Assembly (NCBI GenBank): GCA_050180895.1
Contig: JBFXDS010000016.1
Span: 1 to 64,000, forward strand
DNA from: JBGPEQ01 sp050180895
GTDB taxonomy: Bacteria; Pseudomonadota; Alphaproteobacteria; Dongiales; Dongiaceae
DNA length: 64,000 nucleotides
Direction of reading: 5' to 3'
Positions 14,836-24,314 of this stretch are shown here, piece after piece. The translations under genes were made by a program, and so were the position numbers. Under the pieces are notes generated by a model. That model did not search any database, was not told the origin of the DNA, and saw only the letters and a program-made list of their open reading frames with translations. Position 1 is the first letter of the stretch, and each line of letters starts with the position of its first letter.

Positions 14836-15753
14836 ATGGCGAAGGCGATCCTGACCACGAAGATCGACTCGGCATATGATGACCTGCCTGAAGAGCGGTA
14901 CCACTTCCCGCGCACTTACCTGCGGCAGGTCCAGGCGGCGTTGAATGACTGGATCATCTACTACGAGCCGCGCCGCGTGAGCGCCGATCTGTCGAGCCGT
15001 GGCGGACGTCAGGCATATTTCGCGACGGCGCGGATCTCGCGCATCGCCGCCGATCCGCTAACCCCCGATCATTTCTACGCCTATGTCTCCGACTATCTTG
15101 AATTCGATAGAGCCGTTCCGTTTCGAGAAGGCTCCAGTTACTACGAGAGTCAACTCCGGCGCGACGACGGAGAAACCAGCAAGGGCGCATTTGGCCGCGC
15201 CGTCAGGCCGATTTCGGATAGCGAGTACGATCTGATCGTTCATGCGGGATTCGTTCGGACGCTTCGGGACGTTGAGACGCCAGCGGCAACGAGAGGACGC
15301 CAAGTCGTGTCATCGGAGATGGCTGAGGATCCCCAGGCTCCATTCGAGCGGCCAATCGTTGAGCGTCTCGTCGCGCGGCCGTTCCGTGAAGCGGCATTTG
15401 CCACATCGGTGAAATCCGCTTACAGCGAAACCTGCGCAATGACGGGATTGCGCATCATAAATGGGGGTGGACGAGCCGAAGTGCAGGCGGCGCACATTCG
15501 CCCGGTGTCGGATGGCGGCTCGGATTCGATCCGCAACGGTTTGGCTCTGTCGGGCACGGCCCACTGGATGTTCGATCGCGGCCTGCTCTCAATCGCCGAT
15601 GACTACACGATCCTGGCCGCAGAGAAGCAGTTGCCGCGAGAGGCGATTCGTCTCATCCGGCCGAATAGGAAGCTCATCTTCCCAGAGCGCTTGGACGCCC
15701 GCCCACACCCAGCCCACCTCCGATACCATCGTGAGCGAGTATTCAAGGGCTGA
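14836..15753 (+). CDS. HNH endonuclease with EVE-like N-terminal domain (modification-dependent restriction candidate)
   Basis: A 305-residue protein. The C-terminal half is an HNH_2-type nuclease: CAMTG at 200-204, QAAHIRP with His220, RNG with Asn234, and TAHWMFD with His243. The N-terminal 110 residues (YHFPRTYLRQVQAALNDWII, AYFATARISRI, FYAYVSDYLEF) resemble the EVE/ASCH fold used by EVE-HNH enzymes such as VcaM4I to read modified cytosine; this resemblance is by eye. It is 52 nt downstream of the Fic gene, and its GC content drops below that of the chromosome. No methylase is adjacent, which suits a type IV enzyme. Confidence 0.72.
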   Translation: MAKAILTTKIDSAYDDLPEERYHFPRTYLRQVQAALNDWIIYYEPRRVSADLSSRGGRQAYFATARISRIAADPLTPDHFYAYVSDYLEFDRAVPFREGSSYYESQLRRDDGETSKGAFGRAVRPISDSEYDLIVHAGFVRTLRDVETPAATRGRQVVSSEMAEDPQAPFERPIVERLVARPFREAAFATSVKSAYSETCAMTGLRIINGGGRAEVQAAHIRPVSDGGSDSIRNGLALSGTAHWMFDRGLLSIADDYTILAAEKQLPREAIRLIRPNRKLIFPERLDARPHPAHLRYHRERVFKG

Positions 15754-15897
15754 CCAAGTCTCGATCGTGCTTCAAGAGCCATTGAATGCAGCGTGACCGA
15801 TATTTGCATTGCCACGATTCGTTAGATTGATTCAGAACTAACGAGCGGTGGCGTTGGCAGCACCTTGGACGCCGCCGGTTTCTTGATAGGTCCAGTG

Positions 15898-16902
15898 ATG
15901 CGCTACATCATGCCGATCGTCGAGCAACTCGACCGGGCTGCAGGGGAGCTGGCGACCGATCATCCAATCAACAATCGACTCGCGCTCATCCTCATCGACA
16001 ATGCGACCGAACTTGTCCTCCATCGCCGCTGCAAGACGCACGCGCTGTGGGACAAGGAGTATCGAAAACTTGGCAAGGAGAAGCTGTCGCTCAAGCAGCG
16101 GCATATGGCACGCGGGTCATATCTAGAGGGCAAACTGATCGTCCTCCAGGCCCTTGGCGAGATCTCCGAGAACGAGCGGCGGTTCATCGCCATTTGCCAC
16201 GACTACCGCAGTGAGATTTACCATCTTGGCCTCGGCCATGAGGCCGTGATCCGCGCGATGGCCGGACGGTACTTCGGCTTGTGTTGTGAACTCTTTGGCC
16301 GGATCAGGCCTGACCATGTTAGTTGGTCGTCGCGCGACGAGATGACCGAGATCGGAAAGCGATATCTGGTGAAGATCACAGGTCAAACGACATCCATGCT
16401 AGACCTCGACGTTGAGAAGCTGGCTGCCGCGCTGCTGGCGGAACGACCGGACATGCCAGACCTATCTTCAACGCTGGGTCAGTCGGCCGCAGACGCCATC
16501 GGTGAGATCGAAGAAGCGTTCGAGTTCTTTGTCAACGACAACCCGGCGAAGTTAAGGGCTGATGACGCGTTGGAGCAAATTCAATTCCATTTCGACTTCC
16601 TGCGTCGCGCTGAAAAGGAGGGTATCGAGGGTTCCAACTGGGATCAAGAGTATCAGCGGCGCATGTTTGAACTGCGCAAGGAGATGCAGCTAACATGGCG
16701 TCCCAGGTTCCGGCGCATTCCCTTTGATAACTGGAGAGCAAGGGCAACCGAGACTGCCGCGGAGCGCGATGCGCTCATAGCTCTGGATCGGTATCAGGCA
16801 TTGCGGAACGACATGGCATACCTTGAGGAAGTCATCGGCGAGGCCGCCGCAGAGTTGGACGCTTGGATACAGCTACAGATCGACATCGCTAGGGGAAAGT
16901 GA
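15898..16902 (+). CDS. HEPN-type protein with RX4H motif, candidate RNase effector
   Basis: A 334-residue predominantly helical protein. Residues about 20-130 form a HEPN-like bundle: INNRLALILIDNATELVLH, then ICHDYRSEIYHLGLGH with Arg104 and His109 in RX4H spacing. Long charged helices follow (about 190-330). HEPN effectors of this kind are RNases in abortive-infection and toxin systems. ATG 15898 is chosen; GTG 15895 and a TTG at 15865 are in frame. A sampled 60-base stretch (16081-16140) is 55% GC, well under the host, suggesting transfer. The next gene, 81 nt on, may be a partner. The assignment rests on the motif and fold, not on a named family. Confidence 0.6.
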   Translation: MRYIMPIVEQLDRAAGELATDHPINNRLALILIDNATELVLHRRCKTHALWDKEYRKLGKEKLSLKQRHMARGSYLEGKLIVLQALGEISENERRFIAICHDYRSEIYHLGLGHEAVIRAMAGRYFGLCCELFGRIRPDHVSWSSRDEMTEIGKRYLVKITGQTTSMLDLDVEKLAAALLAERPDMPDLSSTLGQSAADAIGEIEEAFEFFVNDNPAKLRADDALEQIQFHFDFLRRAEKEGIEGSNWDQEYQRRMFELRKEMQLTWRPRFRRIPFDNWRARATETAAERDALIALDRYQALRNDMAYLEEVIGEAAAELDAWIQLQIDIARGK

Positions 16903-16983
16903 AGCTGAGCACGCCTTCACCTGGATGAAAAGATCACTCTGGGGGCATGATCCCCCGAGACCTCTAGCCAGCACGACATAGCC

Positions 16984-17811
16984 ATGGACCGCGAAATCGA
17001 AGCGCAGATTGGCAAGCTCGAAGCGTTCAAAGGCGCACTGCGGAAGTACCGAAACCCTGACGATGACGACGAGCGGGACGAGCACCGCACGTTCATCAAC
17101 CGGAACAAGTGGGCGGTCAGGAGGCTCATGGTCGCCGTCGAGTGCCACCGAAAAGTGCCAATCCGTGTCACGAGAGAAGACGGCTGGGAGGAGGTGTATC
17201 GCGACCCATTCGACGTGATTTTTGATCATCCATCAGAGGTCATTACGTCGCTCATCGACATGGTCGACGAGACCATAGGCGAGCTACAGCACAAGGCCGG
17301 CACCCTGGATGCCTTCATGGCGGACGATCAGACGCGAGCCGCAGCCCCGAAAGCTCCCGCCGCCTACTACGGAGGCTCAGACGTGGTCGGTACGTTGGCC
17401 ATATCGTCAGACCTTACCGTTGCCGTTCAGCAAGGACGGCTAGAACTTGTCGATCCTCCGCCCGAGAGTCCAATGAAGCTGAACCGCCTCCGGGACGAGC
17501 TACCCGGGAAGCTGGCGGCTCTTATAACTGCGCTGGCTGATCTGACTGAAGCCGTGAAGCGCGACAACGGTTTCCTGGGCGACCTGCTCAAGACACAACT
17601 GGTCGCGATGCTGAAAGCGACAGTCCTGGAGCTCGAAGCTCCGCACACCGACACCAACCGCTTGAAGACCACCGCCAGGGTACTGACGGGGATCGCCTTA
17701 GAGGCGGCCAAGAAGGGCGGAGCCGACTTCATCAAGGGCAAACTCGACGCGGTATCGCAGTCGCTTGTCGAGGTGGTCAAATGGCTCTGGGAGCACACCG
17801 GCGGCCAGTAA
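16984..17811 (+). CDS. Unrecognised helical protein of the accessory island
   Basis: A 275-residue protein starting MDREIEAQIGKLEAFKGALRK. It is charged and largely helical, with acidic DDDDERDEH near residue 30. A segment AYYGGSDVVGTLAISSDLTV lies mid-protein. The C-terminal region (AALITALADLTEAVK, FLGDLLKTQLVAMLKATV, and near the end KGKLDAVSQSLVEVVKWLWE) resembles amphipathic helices that could associate with membranes. It directly follows the HEPN-type gene on the same strand, so it may be its antitoxin, sensor or effector partner. I recognise no family. Confidence 0.6.
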   Translation: MDREIEAQIGKLEAFKGALRKYRNPDDDDERDEHRTFINRNKWAVRRLMVAVECHRKVPIRVTREDGWEEVYRDPFDVIFDHPSEVITSLIDMVDETIGELQHKAGTLDAFMADDQTRAAAPKAPAAYYGGSDVVGTLAISSDLTVAVQQGRLELVDPPPESPMKLNRLRDELPGKLAALITALADLTEAVKRDNGFLGDLLKTQLVAMLKATVLELEAPHTDTNRLKTTARVLTGIALEAAKKGGADFIKGKLDAVSQSLVEVVKWLWEHTGGQ

Positions 17812-17893
17812 AATCAAGGTCAAGGCAAGGACGGGTGCGAGGTACGGGTTCGAAATTCCGCCTCCCTACCAGTACCCGATTGCCTGCCGTGCC

Positions 17894-18298
17894 TCAGCCT
17901 TCTGGCCCCACCACCTCCACCGTCGGAAAATACGTCCGATACCGCTGCGCGTCGCGCGTCAGCAGCGGCGCCCCGGCCACCGCCGCGTGGGCGCCGATGA
18001 AGAAGTCGGGCAGCACGCCGGTCCTCGCGCCGCCGGCCGCACGGTATCGGTGAAACGCCTTCCCCGCCAGGAACAGCGCCGGCCGGGGGATCGGCTCCAG
18101 CCGCAGGCCCGTGGTCTCAAGCATGGCGTCCACCTCCTCGATCCGCCGGAAGCCGATCGAGAGCTCGGCATAGATCACGGCGTTGATCGCGAGGTCGTCG
18201 CGCAGCGCCGCCGCCTCGAGCTGCGCCTGCGACCACGCCGCCCAGATCGCATCGTTCGTTGCCAGATCGAGCAGGACGTTGGTGTCGACCAGGATCAT
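17894..18298 (-). CDS. vapC: VapC-type PIN-domain ribonuclease toxin
   Basis: A 134-residue PIN-domain protein. The acidic active-site set is present: Asp5 (MILVDTNVLLD), Glu45 (VIYAELSIGF), Asp98 (LPDFFIGAHA) and Asp116 (LLTRDAQRYRTYFP). VapC toxins cleave tRNA or rRNA. ATG 18298 is chosen because MILVDTN is the family start. An in-frame GTG at 18337 overlaps the antitoxin stop as GTGA and would add 13 arginine-rich residues; it might instead serve translational coupling. It is encoded downstream of its AbrB-type antitoxin. Confidence 0.9.
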   Translation of the reverse strand: MILVDTNVLLDLATNDAIWAAWSQAQLEAAALRDDLAINAVIYAELSIGFRRIEEVDAMLETTGLRLEPIPRPALFLAGKAFHRYRAAGGARTGVLPDFFIGAHAAVAGAPLLTRDAQRYRTYFPTVEVVGPEG

Positions 18299-18333
18299 CG
18301 CCGGCGGCCGGCCATGGCGTCGCGGCCGCCGCC

Positions 18334-18570
18334 TCACGCCTCGCCGCGGGTCAGCGCCATGATCTCGTCGGTGCTCATCCGCTCCGTGGCGCTGCCGCGC
18401 ACCCGGGCAAAGGCGCTCGGCCCCCGCCGCTGTCCGCCGGCCTTGGTGAGGACGACGCGTCCGTCCGGCGCCATCTCGAACTCCACCGCGCTCCCCGGCT
18501 CGATGGCCAGAAGGTCGCGCACCTTCTTGGGAATGGTCACCTGGCCCTTGCGCGTCACCCGGTTGCTCAT
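18334..18570 (-). CDS. vapB: VapB-type AbrB/SpoVT antitoxin
   Basis: A 78-residue protein. Its N-terminus is a SpoVT-AbrB swapped-hairpin DNA-binding domain (MSNRVTRKGQVTIPKKVRDLL... GSAVEFEMAPDGRVVL). The C-terminal tail (ATERMSTDEIMALTRGE) is the likely toxin-binding segment. It lies directly upstream of vapC, and an inverted repeat at 18582-18615 just before the start codon is its likely operator. The pair closes the accessory island on the side of lepA. Confidence 0.9.
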   Translation of the reverse strand: MSNRVTRKGQVTIPKKVRDLLAIEPGSAVEFEMAPDGRVVLTKAGGQRRGPSAFARVRGSATERMSTDEIMALTRGEA

Positions 18571-18581
18571 GCTGCCCGCCA

Positions 18582-18615
18582 GAAGTAATACCTCAGCATG
18601 ATATAGTAATACTTC
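18582..18615 (-). promoter_or_regulatory. Inverted-repeat operator of the vapBC pair
   Basis: GAAGTAATAC (18582-18591) faces GTAATACTTC (18606-18615). The arms are inverted copies with one mismatch, 24 bp centre to centre, 12 nt upstream of the vapB ATG. The surroundings are AT-rich (ATGATATAGTAAT), fitting a promoter overlapped by the binding site. AbrB-type antitoxins usually bind such dyads. Confidence 0.7.
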
Positions 18616-19163
18616 TCCCGGCGATGTTCAATGAACAAGAGCCGGCCGGCTACCATGCATGCCCCCTTGACATGAGCCTCCCTGCACCCAACTTGTTCAT
18701 GGTTTGTTGCGGATGGGGTTTGGGGCGAAATGACTCCTCGGCTATCGGTTCCGACGATATCGCGGCGCTCGCGGAAGTCGGCTGCCCCGCTGGACATGGG
18801 GTTCATCCGCCGCTTTTCGCTGTCGCCCGAAAGTCCAGCGTTCCGGCCGCCGCCCCTTCCTGTCGCCCATCGCTCCGCCGCGGCCGCGCACGGCCCCCGA
18901 TTCCCGCTGGACATGGGGTCCATCCGCTACTTTTCGTTGCCGCCCGCACGTCCAGCGCCCGGCCTACGCATTTTCGCACAGGGTTGAATTGCGCGTTTTC
19001 GCGCTGGAGCCTCCCTCGCCGTCGCGCCGCCGCCCTCGGGTTGCGCCAGCGCGGCCCCGTCCCTATGTTCCCGCCGCACCGGCGAAGCCGCCCCTGCTGA
19101 CGGCTGAATGCTGACTGCTCTTTACTCACAGCTCACGACTCACAGCTCACCACCTACCGCCCA
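18616..19163. repeat. Non-coding spacer with a 55-nt direct repeat, before lepA
   Basis: About 550 bp with no convincing gene. Two 55-nt direct repeats occur at 18786-18840 and 18903-18957, 117 bp apart and mostly identical (CCCGCTGGACATGGGG ... GTCCAGCG). Each is bounded by CGCTGGAC and its inverse GTCCAGCG, so each copy can fold into a stem-loop. Just before lepA, a short tandem CTCACAGCTCAC-like stretch runs from about 19125 to 19152. Reading frames through here are low-complexity and not supported. Confidence 0.6.
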
Positions 19164-20965
<1,802 letters not shown>

Positions 20966-20966
<1 letters not shown>

Positions 20967-21030
20967 GGCGAGCGCCACTCGCCCCTACGGACACCGAACC
21001 ATCATGTGTAGGGGCGAGCGGCGCTCGCCC
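20966..21030. terminator. Long inverted repeat between convergent lepA and a membrane-protein gene
   Basis: Arms 20966-20988 and 21008-21030 are inverted copies with one mismatch (core GGGCGAGCGCC / GGCGCTCGCCC, outer GTAGGGGCGAG) around 19 nt. It overlaps the last base of the lepA stop and the stop of the opposing gene. The same element occurs at 53794-53852, again at convergent ends, so it is a mobile-type repeat used as a bidirectional terminator. Confidence 0.75.
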
Positions 21031-21326
21031 TATCTCTGCCGCACCATCTTGAACAGGGCCACCACCGCCCCCGCCACCGCCGGCGCCAGCCAGGCCGGCC
21101 GCTCCAGCATCCACTGGATGGCCGACCACAGGCCGGGGAACAGATACCGCTCCACCGCCGGCTGCAGCAGCAGCAGACTGTCCTTGTGGATCTCGAACCA
21201 GCGCTGGCCGAGCGGCGCGATCTTGAAGGGCGCGCCGGCGGCGTAGTCCATCACGTCCCACGCCGCCAGCAGGAGAGCGAGGCCGAACAGGGCCGCGACC
21301 GCGATCCAGCCGCCCGTGCGCCGCAT
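21030..21326 (-). CDS. Small two-helix membrane protein (paralogue 1)
   Basis: A 98-residue protein from the ATG at 21326. Two hydrophobic segments (GWIAVAALFGLALLLAAWDV and WLAPAVAGAVVALFKMV) flank a polar region EIHKDSLLLLQPAVERYLFPGLWSAIQWMLERP. The polar region and second helix align by eye with the neighbouring 155-residue protein (QIDRSSLHAVESMLERNFPS, then AEWLLTWPAW), so the two are diverged paralogues. Family unknown. Confidence 0.6.
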   Translation of the reverse strand: MRRTGGWIAVAALFGLALLLAAWDVMDYAAGAPFKIAPLGQRWFEIHKDSLLLLQPAVERYLFPGLWSAIQWMLERPAWLAPAVAGAVVALFKMVRQR

Positions 21327-21448
21327 GGAAGTGCCTGCTCGTGCGTTGCCGATGCTGCCGACCATGGGCGGAACATGGCCCGCCCGGCAAGCGAATCAAA
21401 ATCAACTGGCGGCGGCGTGAGGCGCCGCCGCGCGGCGGATTGGCCGGC

Positions 21449-21916
21449 CTACGCCTGCTCCTCGCGCGGATTGGTCGTCTCGCGCACCCAGGTGATCAGG
21501 CGGCGCCACAGCGGCGGCGGCGGCGTCCCCTTGTGCAGGCGCTGCAGCTGGACGTGGTCGTAGATCAGGAGGAACACGCCCATGAGACCCAGGATCGCCC
21601 AGGCCGGCCAGGTCAGCAGCCATTCGGCGCCGTCGACGATCGGCGACGGGAAGTTCCGCTCCAGCATCGACTCCACGGCATGCAGCGAACTGCGGTCGAT
21701 CTGACTCCAGAGCTGTTTCGCCGGCATGATGATCCAGTCGCCCTTGTCGTACCAGCCGAAGCCCTCGACGATGACGACCGCCGTGCCCCAGGCGATGGAG
21801 AACCAGCCGAGGATGCGCGCCGCGCGGATGTCGCTGCGGGCGACCAGTCCGAAGAACATGATCAGGACGGCGATGAAGAGGACGACTTCAAGGCCTTGTT
21901 TCAGGACGTCGAACAT
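21449..21916 (-). CDS. Membrane protein (paralogue 2)
   Basis: A 155-residue protein starting MFDVLKQGLEVVLFIAVLIM. It has about three hydrophobic helices: 8-28, 38-58 (LGWFSIAWGTAVVIVEGFGW) and around 110-130 (WAILGLMGVFLLIYDHV). The soluble stretch WSQIDRSSLHAVESMLERNF is shared with the downstream 98-residue gene. The two genes are 122 bp apart on the same strand. It is divergent from the HxlR-type regulator at 22177, which might control it. Function unknown. Confidence 0.65.
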   Translation of the reverse strand: MFDVLKQGLEVVLFIAVLIMFFGLVARSDIRAARILGWFSIAWGTAVVIVEGFGWYDKGDWIIMPAKQLWSQIDRSSLHAVESMLERNFPSPIVDGAEWLLTWPAWAILGLMGVFLLIYDHVQLQRLHKGTPPPPLWRRLITWVRETTNPREEQA

Positions 21917-22043
21917 GGATCGGGACTCCGCCGGCGGGATGATCGATCTGGAAAACCTGCCACCGAGCTTCGGTCGGAGTGTGGCGCGCAACCGTTTAAT
22001 TTTCTGTCAACGTTAAGGTTTTTCCGCATCCGGCGCGCCCGAA

Positions 22044-22059
22044 TGTGAAGCAGATCACT
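22044..22059. promoter_or_regulatory. CRP/FNR-like dyad
   Basis: TGTGA-AGCAGA-TCACT matches the CRP consensus TGTGA-N6-TCACA in nine of ten positions. It lies in the 260-bp divergent region between a membrane-protein gene and an HxlR regulator. No CRP gene is in the window, but a class III cyclase is. Confidence 0.5.
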
Positions 22060-22108
22060 TCCGACCCCCGTCGGCCGCGGTAGGGTCGTCAGAATGCCGA
22101 ACGGTTGA

Positions 22109-22120
22109 TTTGTCGACAAA
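22109..22120. promoter_or_regulatory. Perfect 12-bp palindrome before the HxlR gene
   Basis: TTTGTCGACAAA lies 57 nt upstream of the HxlR-type start in an AT-rich stretch. HxlR-family dimers bind dyads near their own promoters, so this is a candidate autoregulatory operator. Confidence 0.45.
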
Positions 22121-22176
22121 CATTACTATCTATCAAAAACTGAGTTTCTATTGGTAACCAGCATTGGAGGGTCGCG

Positions 22177-22608
22177 ATGGCTGTTCCGAAGAGTCCGGTC
22201 GGATGCCCCATGGATTCGCTCCTGCGTCTCCTGATGGGGCCATGGACCACGTACATTCTCTGGGTCTTGCGCAACAACGGCCCGACCCGCTTCGGCGAGC
22301 TCAAGCGCAAGGTGCCCGGCGTCTCCGCCAAGGTCCTGACCGAGCGGCTGCGCATGCTGGCGGAGGCCGGGGTCGTCCATCGGCGCTTCGAGGCCACCAT
22401 CCCGCCTCAGGTCACCTACAGCCTGACCGCGCGCGGCGAGGAACTGAAGACCGTCCTCGACCAGTTGAATGCCATCGCCATCCGGTGGCAGGCGACGGAC
22501 AAAGCGGCCGCGGCAGAGCGAGTGCCAGCCGACTCTGACCGCGCGACCGTCGATCGAGGCGTGACCCCCGCGCCAGCCGCGGCGTTGCTGGCATCGGCCG
22601 GCGAATGA
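22177..22608 (+). CDS. HxlR-family winged-helix regulator
   Basis: A 143-residue protein. It has the family's N-terminal Cys (GCPMDSLLRLLMGPWTTYIL), the helix-turn-helix LRNNGPTRFGELKRKVPGVSAKVLTERL (spread over about residues 32-59) and the wing AEAGVVHRRFEATIPPQVTYSLTARG. The single Cys near the start can act as a redox or electrophile sensor in relatives. Start follows GGAGG at 22166-22170. The C-terminal 40 residues are Ala-rich and divergent. It probably regulates itself and the divergent membrane-protein gene. Confidence 0.88.
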   Translation: MAVPKSPVGCPMDSLLRLLMGPWTTYILWVLRNNGPTRFGELKRKVPGVSAKVLTERLRMLAEAGVVHRRFEATIPPQVTYSLTARGEELKTVLDQLNAIAIRWQATDKAAAAERVPADSDRATVDRGVTPAPAAALLASAGE

Positions 22609-22696
22609 CGAACGGTGGGCGGGCAGCTGTCGAGCCGGCGCCGGTTGCCTCGCTTCCATCCCTCGGTTAGGGTGCCGCCCGGCGCAAGGCGGCGTC

Positions 22697-22787
22697 GGAG
22701 GGGTGGCCGAGTGGTCGAAGGCGCACGCCTGGAGTGCGTGTATACCTCAAAAGGGTATCGCGGGTTCGAATCCCGCCCCCTCCGCCA
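22697..22787 (+). tRNA. tRNA-Ser (anticodon GGA)
   Basis: The 91-nt cloverleaf has acceptor GGAGGGG (22697-22703) pairing with CCCCTCC, D-arm GGCCGAGTGGTCGAAGGC, anticodon stem CACGC/GCGTG with loop CTGGAGT (anticodon GGA at 22731-22733), a long class II variable arm (TATACCTCAAAAGGGTAT) and T-arm CGGGTTCGAATCCCG. The 3' CCA is encoded. Confidence 0.96.
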
Positions 22788-22843
22788 ATTGTTTCTCGGC
22801 GGCGCGGTAGCGCCTACACCGACTTCGCACGACGATGGTTTTC

Positions 22844-23974
22844 TCAGCTTGGCAGACGGCTCGCCGGCAGCGTCAGGCGGAATGTGGCACCGCGCCCGTC
22901 ATCCTCCTCTGCCCAGATCTGACCTCGGTGGGCCTCGACGATCGAGCGCGCAATCGTCAGACCCAGGCCAATTCCTTCCGGCTTCGTTGTAAAGAACGCC
23001 TCGAAGAGTTTCGGCCTGAGGTCGGCGGAAATGCCGGGGCCGGTGTCGCTGACTGCAATCTCCACGAGGTCCGCGCCCGGCCGCGTCCGCACGATGACCA
23101 ATCGCTCCCCCTTGTTCTCGGCCATCGCGTCCATTGCGTTCACGACCAGATCCAGGATCACCTGCTGCAAGGAGACCCGATCGGCGTCGACCGTCGGGGG
23201 AGCGGGCGACAGTTCGGCGCGTAGCGCGACGCCGCGTCGAAGGGCGTCGGCGCGCACGAGCCGCAGGACGTCGTGCGCGACCTCGTTAACGTCGAGCGAC
23301 CGCATCTCGAGCGGCTTCCGGCGCGCCAATGACCGAAGTCGGTCGATCATCTCCCTGGCGGTGCTGCTTTGGTCCTGGAGGTCGTCGAAGATCTCGCGGA
23401 GTTCTTCGAGCTCGGAGCTTCCTTGCTGGCTCTGCAGGATGCGCAGGCCCGCGCCCAGATTGAGGCTGATGGAGGTGAGGGGTTGTCGAATCTCATGGAC
23501 GATCGAGGCCATCAACTGGCCGACGAGCGCGAGACGGGCGGCATGAGTGAGATTGAGCCGCGTGGCGGCCAACTCCCTTTCCGCCAGCTTGAGATCCGTA
23601 ACGTCGCGACACGTACACAGGACGGTTCCGCCTTTGATCAAGACGCGCTTCAGGTGAATCAGGACCGTGCGTCGCTCGCCTGATTTCGACGTGATCTCGC
23701 GTTCGACATTGCGGATTTCTCCCTTGGCGTCGAGTTCGGCAGGATCGAACAGGTCGTCCCCGAAGAGTCGGCCGATCTTCAGCATCGCCTGCACTTCATC
23801 CGGTACATAGCCGAAGATCACGTCGACGTTCGGGCATATGTACGTGAATGCCCCCTCATCGTCGGCGAGAAACACGGCATCGGAAATGCTGCTGAGGGTC
23901 GCGCGATGGAGTTCCTCGGACTCGCGCAACGCCTCGTATCCGCGCGAGCGTCCGCCGTTCTCAGGGATGGACAT
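22844..23974 (-). CDS. PAS-domain sensor histidine kinase
   Basis: A 376-residue protein with no membrane segment. A PAS domain (about 25-130: SISDAVFLADDEGAFTYICP, FGYVPDEV, ending in the PAC-like RDVTDLKLAEREL) precedes the HisKA box (LMASIVHEIRQPLTSISLNL with the phospho-acceptor His). The HATPase_c part has N box VVNAMDAMAE, G1 DTGPGIS and G2 GIGLGLTIAR. It resembles FixL/DctB-type HWE-less kinases. ATG 23974 is chosen since the PAS region starts shortly after. No response regulator is adjacent. The gene is separated from the tRNA by 56 nt. Confidence 0.9.
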   Translation of the reverse strand: MSIPENGGRSRGYEALRESEELHRATLSSISDAVFLADDEGAFTYICPNVDVIFGYVPDEVQAMLKIGRLFGDDLFDPAELDAKGEIRNVEREITSKSGERRTVLIHLKRVLIKGGTVLCTCRDVTDLKLAERELAATRLNLTHAARLALVGQLMASIVHEIRQPLTSISLNLGAGLRILQSQQGSSELEELREIFDDLQDQSSTAREMIDRLRSLARRKPLEMRSLDVNEVAHDVLRLVRADALRRGVALRAELSPAPPTVDADRVSLQQVILDLVVNAMDAMAENKGERLVIVRTRPGADLVEIAVSDTGPGISADLRPKLFEAFFTTKPEGIGLGLTIARSIVEAHRGQIWAEEDDGRGATFRLTLPASRLPS

Positions 23975-24314
23975 GGAATCCTGCTCCGTCTCTACGCTGC
24001 GACAAAGAAGGATGCTGGCAAAGGACGCACACTGTCGTACAGCCGGGGCGAACGTCAAGCCGATGCCAGACAGAATTCCTTACAACCACCATCAAAGCCA
24101 TCCACCGATGTTGTCCAAGCGTCCAGCCTGTTCCGGCCAATGCTCGCGCCCGGGCATGAGTCTCTGCTGCCTGCGACCACGCACCTGCCGAGTGCTGCCG
24201 AACAACCATTAGCCGGTCCGCGTTGCGGCGGCTATACTTGCCGTAGGGCGGAGGTCTGCGAACATCATACCAAGCGGACATCCGCCGGCGAGACGGGCAG
24301 ATCCTCGGCCGGGC
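23975..24314. other. Divergent intergenic region, nothing recognised
   Basis: The 340-bp gap separates the PAS kinase from a small hypothetical gene. No hairpin, repeat or clear promoter motif stands out. It should hold both promoters because the genes diverge. Confidence 0.4.

Noticed and set aside
17830..17870. tRNA 3'-end-like sequence (GGGTTCGAAATTCCG...CTACCA) at the island's right end, a possible attachment site
   Set aside because: The T-stem does not pair properly and no matching copy was seen at the left end of the island or elsewhere in the window.
18624..19100. Plus-strand frame of 158 codons before lepA
   Set aside because: It translates direct repeats and low-complexity DNA, has no motif, and no ribosome binding site supports it.
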